Source: SCGC-AAA076-P13 sp964276235 (GTDB lineage: Bacteria > Pseudomonadota > Gammaproteobacteria > Magnimaribacterales > D2472). From it: a DNA stretch of 64,000 nucleotides. A program made the translations under genes and the position numbers. The stretch covers positions 372,001 to 436,000 of the forward strand of contig CAXYEK010000001.1 in assembly GCA_964276235.1 (NCBI GenBank), written 5' to 3'. Shown here in pieces: positions 8,020 through 16,575 of this stretch; the first letter of the stretch is position 1; every line of letters begins with the position of its first letter. The notes below the pieces were generated by a model that had not been told where the DNA came from, did no database searches, and worked only from the letters and a program-made list of their open reading frames with translations.

Positions 8020-9216
8020 ATGAAAATTTTATGTGTCTTATATGACGATCCAATAACAGGCATGCCAGATAAGTATGCAAGAGATGACTTACCGAAAATA
8101 GAGAAATATCCAGATGGTATGACCTTGCCCTCACCCAAGGCAATCGACTTCACACCTGGTGAATTGCTTGGTTGTGTTTCAGGAGAGTTAGGCCTTAGAA
8201 AATTTTTAGAAGATGCAGGTCATACTCTAGTTGTTACTTCTGATAAAGATGGAGAGGGGTGTGAAGCAGATAGAGAATTGGTTGATTCTGACATTGTTAT
8301 TTCACAACCTTTCTTTCCTTACTATCTCACTAGTGAAAAGATGGACACTGCACCAAATTTAAAAATGGCAATAACTGCTGGAATTGGTTCAGACCATGTT
8401 GATCTTCAAGGTGCTATGGATCACAACATAGATGTAGTTGAAGTTACTTACTGTAATTCAAGATCAGTTGCTGAACATATTGTGATGATGATTCTTTCAA
8501 TGGTAAGGGATTATCATAACCAGCATAGAATTGTTAATGAGGGTGGCTGGAACATAGCTGATGCTGTCCAAAGATCATATGACGTAGAAGGTATGCATGT
8601 TGGAACTGTGGCTGCAGGAAGAATAGGCATTGATGTGTTAAGAAAAATGAAACCTTTTGATGTGCATCTTCACTACTTTGATATTCATAAACTTTCTGAT
8701 GAAATAGAAGCAGAATTAAATCTTACTTACCATGATTCTGTAGAGTCACTAGTTGCTGTTTGTGATGTAGTTAATATTAGCTGTCCATTGCATCCTAAAA
8801 CTGAACATTTATTTGATGATGAAATGATCAGCAAGATGAAACGAGGTGCATATATTATTAATACTGCTCGTGGAAAGATTTGTGATAAAGACGCAATTGC
8901 ACGAGGTTTAGAATCTGGTCAATTAAGTGGATATGCTGGGGACGTTTGGTTCCCGCAACCAGCTCCAAACGATCATGTATGGAGAACAATGCCTAATCAT
9001 GGCATGACTCCTCATACCTCAGGAACCTCATTGTCTGCTCAAACAAGATATGCTGCGGGTGTTAGAGAAATTCTAGAATGCTTCTTTGCCGGTGAGCCTA
9101 TCAGAGATCCATATTTAATTGTTCAAAATGGTGACCTTGCAGGAATGGGAGCTCATTCATACACAAAAGGAACAGCTACAGATGGTTCAGAAGAGGCCGC
9201 AGAATATAAAAAGTAA
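8020..9216 (+). CDS. fdh: NAD-dependent formate dehydrogenase
   Basis: A 398-residue D-2-hydroxyacid-dehydrogenase-fold enzyme that oxidises formate to CO2 with reduction of NAD+, as in methylotrophs. It has the formate dehydrogenase signatures TYCNSRSVAEH (formate-binding Asn), GTVAAGRIG nucleotide-binding loop, INTARGKICD (catalytic Arg), PQPAPNDH and HTSGTSLSAQ (catalytic His). The Asp after the second strand (HYFDIHKL) is kept, indicating NAD rather than NADP. The neighbouring Arg common in Pseudomonas-type enzymes is Ile here. Length matches the family (about 400). A strong GGGGAAAAA ribosome-binding site precedes the ATG. It converges, with a 4-bp gap, on the catabolic operon and could drain C1 units or supply NADH. 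Confidence 0.93.
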   Translation: MKILCVLYDDPITGMPDKYARDDLPKIEKYPDGMTLPSPKAIDFTPGELLGCVSGELGLRKFLEDAGHTLVVTSDKDGEGCEADRELVDSDIVISQPFFPYYLTSEKMDTAPNLKMAITAGIGSDHVDLQGAMDHNIDVVEVTYCNSRSVAEHIVMMILSMVRDYHNQHRIVNEGGWNIADAVQRSYDVEGMHVGTVAAGRIGIDVLRKMKPFDVHLHYFDIHKLSDEIEAELNLTYHDSVESLVAVCDVVNISCPLHPKTEHLFDDEMISKMKRGAYIINTARGKICDKDAIARGLESGQLSGYAGDVWFPQPAPNDHVWRTMPNHGMTPHTSGTSLSAQTRYAAGVREILECFFAGEPIRDPYLIVQNGDLAGMGAHSYTKGTATDGSEEAAEYKK

Positions 9217-9220
9217 AATT

Positions 9221-10189
9221 TTAGAAATTCTTAAGTCTTGAATTAATTATTTCATCAGCCTGGGACATAATTCCATGAATTAAGTCCTGGACTGTTGGAA
9301 TATCATTAACTAGACCAGCGACCATTCCGCAAGACCAAGCTCCGGCTTCCATCGTGCCTTCATGCATGATCTTTGGATAAACTCCTGCTACTTCATCAAC
9401 AATATCTTCAAACTTTAAATCAGCACCCAATGCTTTTTCTTTTTCCATTAATCTTTCAACTGCACCATTGTTAAGAACCCTTTCAGTATTTCTCAATGAT
9501 CTCATAACTAGTCTAGTATCTAATTCAGATGCATTTAAAATAGCTTCTTTAACATTTTGATGGACAGGTGCATCTTTAGTAGCAATAAATCTAGTACCCA
9601 TATTCATACCTTCAGCACCAAGAGCCATGGCAGCGACCAGACTTCTTGCATCAGCCATTCCACCTGAAGCCACAAAAGGTATTTCCAACTCATCAGCAGC
9701 TCTTGGCAATAAAATAAAATTAGGAATATCATCTTCACCAGGATGACCTCCACACTCAAATCCATCAACAGATACTGCGTCACAACCAATGGCTTGTGCT
9801 TTCAAAGAATGCCTTACAGAAGTACATTTATGAATCACTTTGATTCCTGCCTCTTTTAATGCCGGGAGATATTCTGCAGGATTTCTTCCAGCAGTTTCAA
9901 CTATTGGTACACCTGCATCAATAATTACTTTTATTAACCCTGGATAGTCAGGAGGAGTTAAAGAGGGCAGAAATGTTAGATTTACAGCAAATGGTTTATC
10001 AGTCATTTCTTGGCAACGAGCTATTTCTTTAGCTAATTTTTCTGGTGTTCCTTGAGTCAAGCCAGTAATAGTCCCAAGGCCACCTGCATTTGAAACTGCA
10101 GCAGCAAGCTCAGCAAATCCAACATGATGCATTCCACCCTGAATGATGGGATGTTCTATATTAAAAAGTTCAGTTATTTTTGTTTTCAT
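9221..10189 (-). CDS. Nitronate monooxygenase (2-nitropropane dioxygenase family)
   Basis: A 322-residue FMN-dependent TIM-barrel protein opening with FNIEHPIIQGGMHHVG and containing GCDAVSVDGFECGGHPGED and VASGGMADARSLVAAMALGA, the FMN phosphate-binding region of the family. Members oxidise alkyl nitronates or act as FabK-like enoyl reductases, and many are simply flavin enzymes of unknown substrate. It is the last gene of the ten-gene minus-strand operon, 8 bp after the SDR. The GGHPGED segment is also seen in NMO relatives from actinobacterial and proteobacterial degradative clusters. The reaction here is unproven. Confidence 0.82.
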   Translation of the reverse strand: MKTKITELFNIEHPIIQGGMHHVGFAELAAAVSNAGGLGTITGLTQGTPEKLAKEIARCQEMTDKPFAVNLTFLPSLTPPDYPGLIKVIIDAGVPIVETAGRNPAEYLPALKEAGIKVIHKCTSVRHSLKAQAIGCDAVSVDGFECGGHPGEDDIPNFILLPRAADELEIPFVASGGMADARSLVAAMALGAEGMNMGTRFIATKDAPVHQNVKEAILNASELDTRLVMRSLRNTERVLNNGAVERLMEKEKALGADLKFEDIVDEVAGVYPKIMHEGTMEAGAWSCGMVAGLVNDIPTVQDLIHGIMSQADEIINSRLKNF

Positions 10190-10197
10190 AATACTTC

Positions 10198-10986
10198 CTA
10201 TTTTTTATCCATTGGAGTTAACCAATCTTCATATTGTTTTTGGAGTCGTTGCATACCACTTATCCATCGATCCCTATCATTGCCTTTCCTTTTTACATAT
10301 TCTAGAACTTCTGTATGAGGAGTTACTAAAAATCTTTCTTCTTCTATAGCTTTAAGAACTTCAATGGCGACAACATCAGCCTCCATCATGCCGTCAACTC
10401 CAGCAACTCCTGGACCATCTGCTGTCATTGCAGTTCGAACTGCTTGAGGACACAAACAAGAAACACCTATTCCTTTGCCTCCATAAGTAATTTTTACCCA
10501 TTCTGCAAAGCTTACTGCTGCAGATTTTGTAACTGCATATCCAGCAGCTCCTAATTGAGTCAATAATCCTGCAGCAGAAGAAGTATTCATTAAATACCCC
10601 TCACCTCGTTCAATCATTTGAGGAAGAACATGTTTAGCAGCAAAAATATGAGACTGCACATTTACACCCCATATCATTTCCCAATCAGATGCATCAGCTT
10701 CAAAAAGCCCTGGCTTACCCCCAATACCCGCGTTAGAACAAAATATGTCAATTCCACCGGAATATTCATCTGCTTTCTTAATGACATTAACAATATCATC
10801 CTCCTTAGATACATCGGCACTAACAGCTATTCCATTAACACTTCTAGCAGTATGTTCCGCCCCCTCTATATTCATATCCACACAAACCAATGACTTGACG
10901 CCTGCTTTAAAAAATTCTTCACATAAAGCTTTACCTATTCCACTAGCAGCGCCTGTTACCACCACTCTTTTATTTTTAACTTGCAT
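10198..10986 (-). CDS. Short-chain dehydrogenase/reductase
   Basis: A 262-residue classical SDR with the nucleotide loop TGAASGIG near residue 12, CSNAGIGG, the catalytic Ser (NTSSAAG) and YAVTKSA (Tyr-Lys). Asp at the end of strand 2 (CVDMN) suggests NAD(H) preference. It would oxidise an alcohol or reduce a carbonyl in the cytosol. It is the ninth gene of the operon, separated by 4 bp from the upstream GST-like gene. In this setting it could oxidise the alcohol released by the dehalogenase, but that is inference. Confidence 0.88.
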   Translation of the reverse strand: MQVKNKRVVVTGAASGIGKALCEEFFKAGVKSLVCVDMNIEGAEHTARSVNGIAVSADVSKEDDIVNVIKKADEYSGGIDIFCSNAGIGGKPGLFEADASDWEMIWGVNVQSHIFAAKHVLPQMIERGEGYLMNTSSAAGLLTQLGAAGYAVTKSAAVSFAEWVKITYGGKGIGVSCLCPQAVRTAMTADGPGVAGVDGMMEADVVAIEVLKAIEEERFLVTPHTEVLEYVKRKGNDRDRWISGMQRLQKQYEDWLTPMDKK

Positions 10987-10990
10987 ATAA

Positions 10991-12025
10991 TTATTCCAAT
11001 ATTAATTCACATCCTGTTCCATCAAGATAAGTTCTTACTCTTAACTTATCATCTTCATTTAATTCATGAAATTCTTCTTTAATCCATTTTAAGCATTTAG
11101 CTTGGTAAGGAAATGTTTTCTGTTTCCAGACAGATCCATCAATTTCAGTTTCCCATGTATCATTTTCATCTATTATTGCTTTTGCATTAGCTAGCAGTGC
11201 CGGAACATACATTCTGCCAAATTCTTTAAGAATTTCTTTAAGAGTTGAGGGGCTATCTTCAAGTGAAGTCCAGTTGCTATTATCAATATCATGACCAGAT
11301 AAGTCAGCCATTATATCTACCCATGCAACAACCCTTACCGATGTTTCATATGCAATTTTTCTAGACGTTGGATCAAAACCAATTAGTTGAGTGAGTTGAC
11401 CAAAAATAGCAAAATCCGCAGACGATGGTTTGTTACCGAAGAGAAATGGACTTACCAATAAATGATTATCCATTAACTTCAAAAATCTACGATAGCTAGT
11501 ATCAATTAAATCAGCAGTAGTATCGTTTGAACCAACTACCCACAATCTGCCTATTTGTCTATCAGCAATAAATTTTTTAAATTCGATAAGAGTTTCTTCA
11601 GGAGTATTTACTGCTAAATCAACTAATGGAAGAATAGTCCCCGCATTATTAGCATCTTCTTCAAAATACCATCTATAGTGGAACATATATTTAGTAACCC
11701 ATTCATCACCAAAATCCTCTAACAAGAAATTTATAAAAGAAAGAGCAGGATCTTCTGGTAATAATTTTCTATCAGGATATTCTTTCTCTAACCTTCTAAT
11801 AATTGGAGTAGAGTCAGTAGTTGGCTTAAGTTCACCCTCAGCATCTTTTAAAAGTATAGTTGGGAGTAATACTGGCTTTGGAGGTTCTATATTCATTTCT
11901 TTCAACCTTCCTGCAGCATTTCCCATGAAAGCTTGATAAGCGATATGTCTGTATCTGAAAATAGATATCATCTTTTGAGTATAAGGCGATGGGGTAGCGC
12001 CAAAGATTTGAATTTTTTCACTCAT
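10991..12025 (-). CDS. Glutathione S-transferase-like protein, long form
   Basis: A 344-residue protein whose N-terminal thioredoxin-fold domain (IQIFGATPSPYTQKMISIFRYR, then PTILLKDAEG, DSTPIIRRLEKEYP) is GST-like, followed by an extended all-helical region. SPYTQK is the usual active-site region, and TDSTPII matches the glutathione gamma-glutamyl-binding E/DS motif. It is about 120 residues longer than a standard GST. It belongs to the minus-strand operon, 9 bp after DUF2855. Glutathione conjugation, thiolytic cleavage or isomerisation are possible; the substrate is unknown. Confidence 0.72.
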   Translation of the reverse strand: MSEKIQIFGATPSPYTQKMISIFRYRHIAYQAFMGNAAGRLKEMNIEPPKPVLLPTILLKDAEGELKPTTDSTPIIRRLEKEYPDRKLLPEDPALSFINFLLEDFGDEWVTKYMFHYRWYFEEDANNAGTILPLVDLAVNTPEETLIEFKKFIADRQIGRLWVVGSNDTTADLIDTSYRRFLKLMDNHLLVSPFLFGNKPSSADFAIFGQLTQLIGFDPTSRKIAYETSVRVVAWVDIMADLSGHDIDNSNWTSLEDSPSTLKEILKEFGRMYVPALLANAKAIIDENDTWETEIDGSVWKQKTFPYQAKCLKWIKEEFHELNEDDKLRVRTYLDGTGCELILE

Positions 12026-12034
12026 AGTATTTTT

Positions 12035-13132
12035 CTACAATTTTATAATTATTCCTTCATCAGGATTTATATTTCCAGAAACGATCTGATGATAAGTTTT
12101 GATAAAATTTTCAATTCCATCAATTTCCTTTACATGCATCCATTCTTTGCTTTGGTTAGACCTTGAGGACATAAATTCATTAGTTTTTTTGTTATAGCCG
12201 TCATAACCCCAATCTTTAACTCTTTTTTGTATATGAGCTGGGGCAAAAAAGAATTCTGTTCTTTCTCTTAGCATTGCTTGACCCAAGGCATCTTCAGCGG
12301 TCACTTCATTATCCCAGTGAGTCATACCAACTGTATAACATTTGAGCATGTTATCCCCAAGAGACCCATGAAGTGTTCCAAGAACTTCTCTACTCCCAGC
12401 CATATCTACGATAACAGACTTAATACTGCTATTAACAGTAGAAAGCTTTTCGTATGAAATGACCTCATCATAGCAACCCAAATTAGTAACAAAATCAATA
12501 TTCTTTGTTGAGGTAAGGCCAATAATTTTTGGAGCGCTATCTGCTTCTGCTAAGCCTTGAGCTAGTCCGATAGCAGTTTTACTTGATGCACTAACCACAA
12601 TAACTTGAGATGCAGAAAGATATGACTCATCTTCTAAAGCATCGCATAGACAAAATGAAGTTATATGAAGTGGAAATAGGAGAGACCTTATATTATCCAT
12701 CGAAGTCTCATAACCAACATCACCAGATAGTCTCATATAATTATTATAGACAGGTGGAAGATCTTTTCGATGTTCCTTTCCATCGCTAAAGCTTTGATCA
12801 GATATTTTAATTGGACTTAAATTTAAAGAATCTGCTGGAGGAAAGTAGCCAAATAATCTTTCTCCTTTTTTAATATCTTTATTTTTTGAGAGGACAACTT
12901 CTGCAAAACCCCAAACTGGAATACAACCCCACTCATCACTATGATTCTCTGCGGCTTGAAAAAATTTCCAGTACCCAATCGTATTTCCTGCAACTCCGTA
13001 AGTAACATTATTAGTAGTAAAAGCAAAACTCTCAATTGATACAGAAATATCTCCCTCGTCCAATGAAGGTGACGGGGAATCTATAATCCTAGTTTTTGTT
13101 AGATCACTTTTAAGTGTTTGTAGTTGCTTCAA
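12035..13132 (-). CDS. DUF2855 family protein (MDR-like)
   Basis: A 365-residue protein that matches DUF2855 by its opening segments (SIESFAFTTNNVTYGVAG, WGCIPVWGFAEVVLS, GERLFGYFPPA) and by the overall layout resembling a quinone-oxidoreductase-type medium-chain dehydrogenase without zinc ligands. The middle has a Rossmann-like VIVVSASSKTAIGLAQGL. The start is a TTG two bases after the DUF1330 stop, so translation is probably coupled. Function of the family is not established. In this operon it may be an NAD(P)H-dependent reductase acting on an enone or CoA-like intermediate. Confidence 0.78.
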   Translation of the reverse strand: MKQLQTLKSDLTKTRIIDSPSPSLDEGDISVSIESFAFTTNNVTYGVAGNTIGYWKFFQAAENHSDEWGCIPVWGFAEVVLSKNKDIKKGERLFGYFPPADSLNLSPIKISDQSFSDGKEHRKDLPPVYNNYMRLSGDVGYETSMDNIRSLLFPLHITSFCLCDALEDESYLSASQVIVVSASSKTAIGLAQGLAEADSAPKIIGLTSTKNIDFVTNLGCYDEVISYEKLSTVNSSIKSVIVDMAGSREVLGTLHGSLGDNMLKCYTVGMTHWDNEVTAEDALGQAMLRERTEFFFAPAHIQKRVKDWGYDGYNKKTNEFMSSRSNQSKEWMHVKEIDGIENFIKTYHQIVSGNINPDEGIIIKL

Positions 13133-13134
13133 AA

Positions 13135-13536
13135 CTATTTCGTTTCAATATTTAGTTGACCAGCAAGACCAGCACTTCTATGTTCTGCACTCTTTTGATA
13201 TTCGGAATTCATAATCATTTCCAACATAGCTTTTCTGCTTGGATATTCTGCTATGGCTACCCAATCCCACAACTCTTCTACTTCACCAAGCATAAGTCTC
13301 TGAACCTCACCAAAAAAAATAGATTTACCACCAACTTTTTCAAGGTGTCCTTGAACTTCAGTAGTATAGATTTCATATGCTTCCTTGCCTGAAAGATTTG
13401 TCTCTCTTCCATCTGCATATTCTGCTTTATCCTTAAATGTTAAAAGATTTACCATTTTTATTGGAGTTTCTGTATCTCCCTCTAAGAAGCCTGCAAGCTG
13501 CTCTTCATTGGGTGTAACTGCATTTTCTACTTTCAT
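13135..13536 (-). CDS. DUF1330 family protein (dimeric alpha/beta barrel)
   Basis: A 133-residue protein with IKMVNLLTFKD, GKEAYEIYTTEV and VAIAEYPSRKAMLEMIMNSEY, the pattern of DUF1330 ferredoxin-like alpha/beta barrels. Members are small cytosolic proteins, sometimes in degradative operons, with no firm general activity. It sits 1 bp after the GST gene and 2 bp before DUF2855, so it is part of the operon. It may bind or isomerise a pathway intermediate. Confidence 0.78.
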   Translation of the reverse strand: MKVENAVTPNEEQLAGFLEGDTETPIKMVNLLTFKDKAEYADGRETNLSGKEAYEIYTTEVQGHLEKVGGKSIFFGEVQRLMLGEVEELWDWVAIAEYPSRKAMLEMIMNSEYQKSAEHRSAGLAGQLNIETK

Positions 13537-13537
13537 T

Positions 13538-14152
13538 TTATTGCCCCATTGTTATAGCTTTTTGAAATGCTGGTCTAGCCTCAATTTTAGACACATAATT
13601 TTTAATATATTCCATTTCGTCTGACACACAACCTAATCTATTTGCCATAAAGCATGAATGCCCAAGCATTAGATCAGCAGCTGAAAAATTCCCAACTAAA
13701 TAATTTTTGTCTGCAAGGTTTTCATTTACCGGAGCTAATGATTTACTTAATAATTTTTTAGCTTGGCTCAAAACATTCTCATCTCTTCTGTCGGGCGGTA
13801 ATAAAATTGTCTGAACTACAATCTGGTTCATTGGAGGCATAACCATACCTTCACAATAATGAAACCATTGAAGATAATATGGAAACTCTTTAGAGCTTGA
13901 ATCAGGTTTTAAACCACCGTCTTTATGACGCTCAAGAACGTATTGAATAATAGCTCCTGATTCAAATATAGAGATATCTCCATCCTCTAATACAGGGACT
14001 CTTCCTAAAGCATGTCTTGATCTATGCTCTTCTGATTTAAGACCTTCTTTTGTAAAAGGCATAATATTAACTTCGTACTCCAACCCTAACTCTTCAAGCA
14101 ACCAAACTACTCTTCCAGCCCTAGTGCCTGCAACAAAATGAACTTTTAACAT
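13538..14152 (-). CDS. Glutathione S-transferase
   Basis: A 204-residue canonical GST: an N-terminal thioredoxin fold (VHFVAGTRAGRVVWLLEELG), cis-Pro segment GRVPVLEDGD, the ESGAIIQYVLE motif that binds glutathione, and an all-helical C-terminal domain. It lies in the cytosol. A strong ribosome-binding site (GGAGGG) precedes the start. It is one of several GST-fold proteins in the same operon, which suggests a glutathione-dependent step rather than general detoxification. The electrophilic substrate is unknown. Confidence 0.88.
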   Translation of the reverse strand: MLKVHFVAGTRAGRVVWLLEELGLEYEVNIMPFTKEGLKSEEHRSRHALGRVPVLEDGDISIFESGAIIQYVLERHKDGGLKPDSSSKEFPYYLQWFHYCEGMVMPPMNQIVVQTILLPPDRRDENVLSQAKKLLSKSLAPVNENLADKNYLVGNFSAADLMLGHSCFMANRLGCVSDEMEYIKNYVSKIEARPAFQKAITMGQ

Positions 14153-14163
14153 AAATCCCTCCT

Positions 14164-14844
14164 TTATTTTTTAACCATTTTTTGTGCATTTTTAATAAAC
14201 TTTTCTTTATCTTTCTCGTCTTTCAATAAACTATCCCTGTCCACAGGAATCTTTGTTCCTTTTAACATTCCTGGTTGTTCATACATCCTGTCTTTCCATT
14301 TTTCTAAGTGGGTCAGCCCATCTAATGAAACACCAGACCAATTATGAGTTCTTACCCAGCACCAGTTTGCTATGTCGGCTATAGAATATTCCTCAGCTAA
14401 CCATTCCTTATCCGATAATTGAGTATTTAACACTTCAAAAAGACGTCTGGTTTCATTTTGATATCTATCAATTGCAGGTTGTAGTTTTTCAGGAAAGTAT
14501 CTAAAGAAAACATTTGCTTGGCCCATCATTGGACCAATACCTCCCATTTGAAACATCAACCATTCTGTAACTTTTGCTCTACCTTTAATATCCTTGGGGA
14601 TAAGTTTTCCAGCCTTGTCAGCTAAATAAAGCATGATTGCACCTGACTCAAAGATAGAAAGATCATTATCAGTATCTACAATTGCAGGAATTCTTCCATT
14701 AGGACTAATCTTTAAAAAATCTGGTTTATGTTGATCACCTTCTCCTAGATTTATAGAATGAAATTCATAAGGCATTTCCAATGCTTCAAGCAAGCACGAT
14801 ACTTTATGCCCATTAGGTGTCGACGCTGTATATAAGTGAATCAT
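14164..14844 (-). CDS. Glutathione S-transferase (YfcG/Nu-like)
   Basis: A 226-residue GST with the opening YTASTPNGHKVSCLLEALEMPYEF, NGRIPAIVDTD, the glutathione-binding FESGAIMLYLADK and a long Nu-class C-terminal domain (MFQMGGIGPMMGQANVF). Nu-class enzymes such as YfcG have disulfide-bond reductase and peroxidase-type activity. It has a good AAGGAG site and is 4 bp downstream of the dehalogenase gene. The tight packing with a second GST indicates joint function in the pathway. Confidence 0.88.
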   Translation of the reverse strand: MIHLYTASTPNGHKVSCLLEALEMPYEFHSINLGEGDQHKPDFLKISPNGRIPAIVDTDNDLSIFESGAIMLYLADKAGKLIPKDIKGRAKVTEWLMFQMGGIGPMMGQANVFFRYFPEKLQPAIDRYQNETRRLFEVLNTQLSDKEWLAEEYSIADIANWCWVRTHNWSGVSLDGLTHLEKWKDRMYEQPGMLKGTKIPVDRDSLLKDEKDKEKFIKNAQKMVKK

Positions 14845-14848
14845 AAGA

Positions 14849-15913
14849 TTACTCCTTAATAAAATCTATTAGTACCTTAGATAGTTGTTTCGGTTTTGTC
14901 CACTGATAGAAGTGACCGCCCCCAATATGATCTGCACTGATTGCATTTGGAGCCATTTTTAAAACATCTTTTTCCATTTCATTGGTCACTGGATCATTTC
15001 CAGCAAAAATACTCAAGAAAGGTTTGTCGTAATCTTTAAAAAATTCCCGTGCTCTTTTCTGTGCTTCCAAAGACACATCTGGAAGAATTGGTACATGGCT
15101 TGGCATTGCTCTTGTTCCCATTTTAAATGATGCGTCAGGAAATGGAGCATCAAAAGCTCTTGATAACTCTGAGTAAAATGGTGATAAATTTGTTATTCCG
15201 AGTTTATAAAATAGATAATTAATAGCCTTTTTATAAGGAGGTACTTTTTCCATCATCATTGAGGAAATAAAACCTGTCGGTAAATTAGATGTCTCCCAGC
15301 AAAACTTTTGCCAATACATAAACTTTAAGGCTGGATGACCTTCGCCCTTATCCATTTTGCTTACCTCTTTTACCATCGATAGCGGGGTAAGTTTAATCTT
15401 TTTATTATTTCTGAATGCTCCAACCTTATCTATAACCTCTTGGGACACATCAGGGTTGTAAGGAAGCCCGGTATTGCCAATAGAAACTCTTATAAAATTT
15501 TCTGAGCGAGCTGCAACTAATCTTAGGCCTATTAAGCCGCCCCAATCTTGTCCAAAAAAAGTTAAATTCCTAAAATCATTCTTATCAAGCCAATTTACCA
15601 TCCAGTCTACTTGATTTTGATAACTATAATCCTCTCTTGCTGCAGGCTTATCTGACTTACCATAACCAGGAAGATCAGGTGCAATAACTCTTATGCCGGC
15701 TGCAGTTAAAAAAGGAATCATTTTAGTATAAAGATAACTCCATACAGGTTGGCCGTGCATAGCTAATAAAATAGGCCCTTCTTTAGGCCCTTCATCAATA
15801 TGATGAATTCTCAAACTAGTACCGTCTTTAGTTTCTATATTTGTATAGATAGGTTTATACGGATAGTTTTTAATATTTTCAAAACATGAATCAGGCGTTC
15901 TTAAAACTTCCAT
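14849..15913 (-). CDS. Haloalkane dehalogenase-type alpha/beta hydrolase
   Basis: A 354-residue alpha/beta hydrolase. The nucleophile elbow GQDWGG gives Asp123, with Trp124 next to it as the halide-binding Trp of haloalkane dehalogenases. The oxyanion segment is HGQPVWSYLY (54-62). The acid is likely Asp307 (GNDP) and the base His334 (GGGHF). The segment AFDAPFPDASFKMGTRA is typical of the DhlA/DhmA group. It would convert a halogenated aliphatic to an alcohol plus halide in the cytosol. It is about 40-50 residues longer than usual, mostly in the cap region around 160-250. It abuts the HCCA isomerase gene. Other members of the DhmA group have unproven substrates. Confidence 0.8.
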   Translation of the reverse strand: MEVLRTPDSCFENIKNYPYKPIYTNIETKDGTSLRIHHIDEGPKEGPILLAMHGQPVWSYLYTKMIPFLTAAGIRVIAPDLPGYGKSDKPAAREDYSYQNQVDWMVNWLDKNDFRNLTFFGQDWGGLIGLRLVAARSENFIRVSIGNTGLPYNPDVSQEVIDKVGAFRNNKKIKLTPLSMVKEVSKMDKGEGHPALKFMYWQKFCWETSNLPTGFISSMMMEKVPPYKKAINYLFYKLGITNLSPFYSELSRAFDAPFPDASFKMGTRAMPSHVPILPDVSLEAQKRAREFFKDYDKPFLSIFAGNDPVTNEMEKDVLKMAPNAISADHIGGGHFYQWTKPKQLSKVLIDFIKE

Positions 15914-16546
15914 TTATAGATCTCCACTCGTTTGTAAGGATTTAACTAAGTCATCAAATTTATCTTGTCCAAAAAAATACTTATCTTTGTGAACAGATAG
16001 AGGAACTCCATGATGTCCTGCCTTTAACTGTTCAACTTGATTTTGTTTAATCTGTTTTATTAATTCACCTTCATTATTTTTTATGCTTTCTTTGATCTCA
16101 TTAAAATCTACATTAAAAATTTTGAGGGCTTCAGATATGCTTTCATCAGTATTCCAGTTTTTCTCAGACCAAATTTTTTTAGAAAGCTCATAAGCAAACT
16201 CTAACCCAAAACCTCTATTAGACATTTCCTGTCCCATATGAGTAACATCAAAAATGTAAGGCTGATGCTGTGAAATTTTACCAGTGATTGAATTTTGTCT
16301 TATAGGATCTGGTTTGAGAGGTAAATTGATTGGCATATTTAATTTCTTAGCCTTTTTTTTGAAGTCGAATATGAATGGTATAAAAAAGAATATATTTTTC
16401 TTTTCAAACCATTCAGGCATTCTAATTGCTAAGGGATAAACTATTTTAAAATTAATACCAACATTAGATTCATTTTTTAACTTTATCATTCTAGGCAAAA
16501 TTAAATAGGAATACGGACTTCTGTATGAAAAATATAAATCAACCAT
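15914..16546 (-). CDS. HCCA isomerase / kappa-class GST (DsbA-like fold)
   Basis: A 210-residue protein beginning VDLYFSYRSPYSYL, the signature of 2-hydroxychromene-2-carboxylate isomerases and kappa GSTs, whose active-site Ser (SPYSY) replaces the CXXC of DsbA. The C-terminal AGHHGVPLSVHKDKYFFGQDKFDDL provides the cis-Pro and the closing FGQD segment of the family. These enzymes use glutathione to isomerise or conjugate ring-fission products. It abuts the dehalogenase gene with no gap and follows the sulfatase by 29 bp. It is the third kind of GST fold in the operon. Confidence 0.82.
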   Translation of the reverse strand: MVDLYFSYRSPYSYLILPRMIKLKNESNVGINFKIVYPLAIRMPEWFEKKNIFFFIPFIFDFKKKAKKLNMPINLPLKPDPIRQNSITGKISQHQPYIFDVTHMGQEMSNRGFGLEFAYELSKKIWSEKNWNTDESISEALKIFNVDFNEIKESIKNNEGELIKQIKQNQVEQLKAGHHGVPLSVHKDKYFFGQDKFDDLVKSLQTSGDL

Positions 16547-16575
16547 TCTTTTTCTCCTTTATAGCTATGAGTGTA

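Noticed and set aside
9592..9602. Further GTACCCAT copy within the nitronate monooxygenase gene
   Set aside because: Single copy in coding sequence; explained by codon content.
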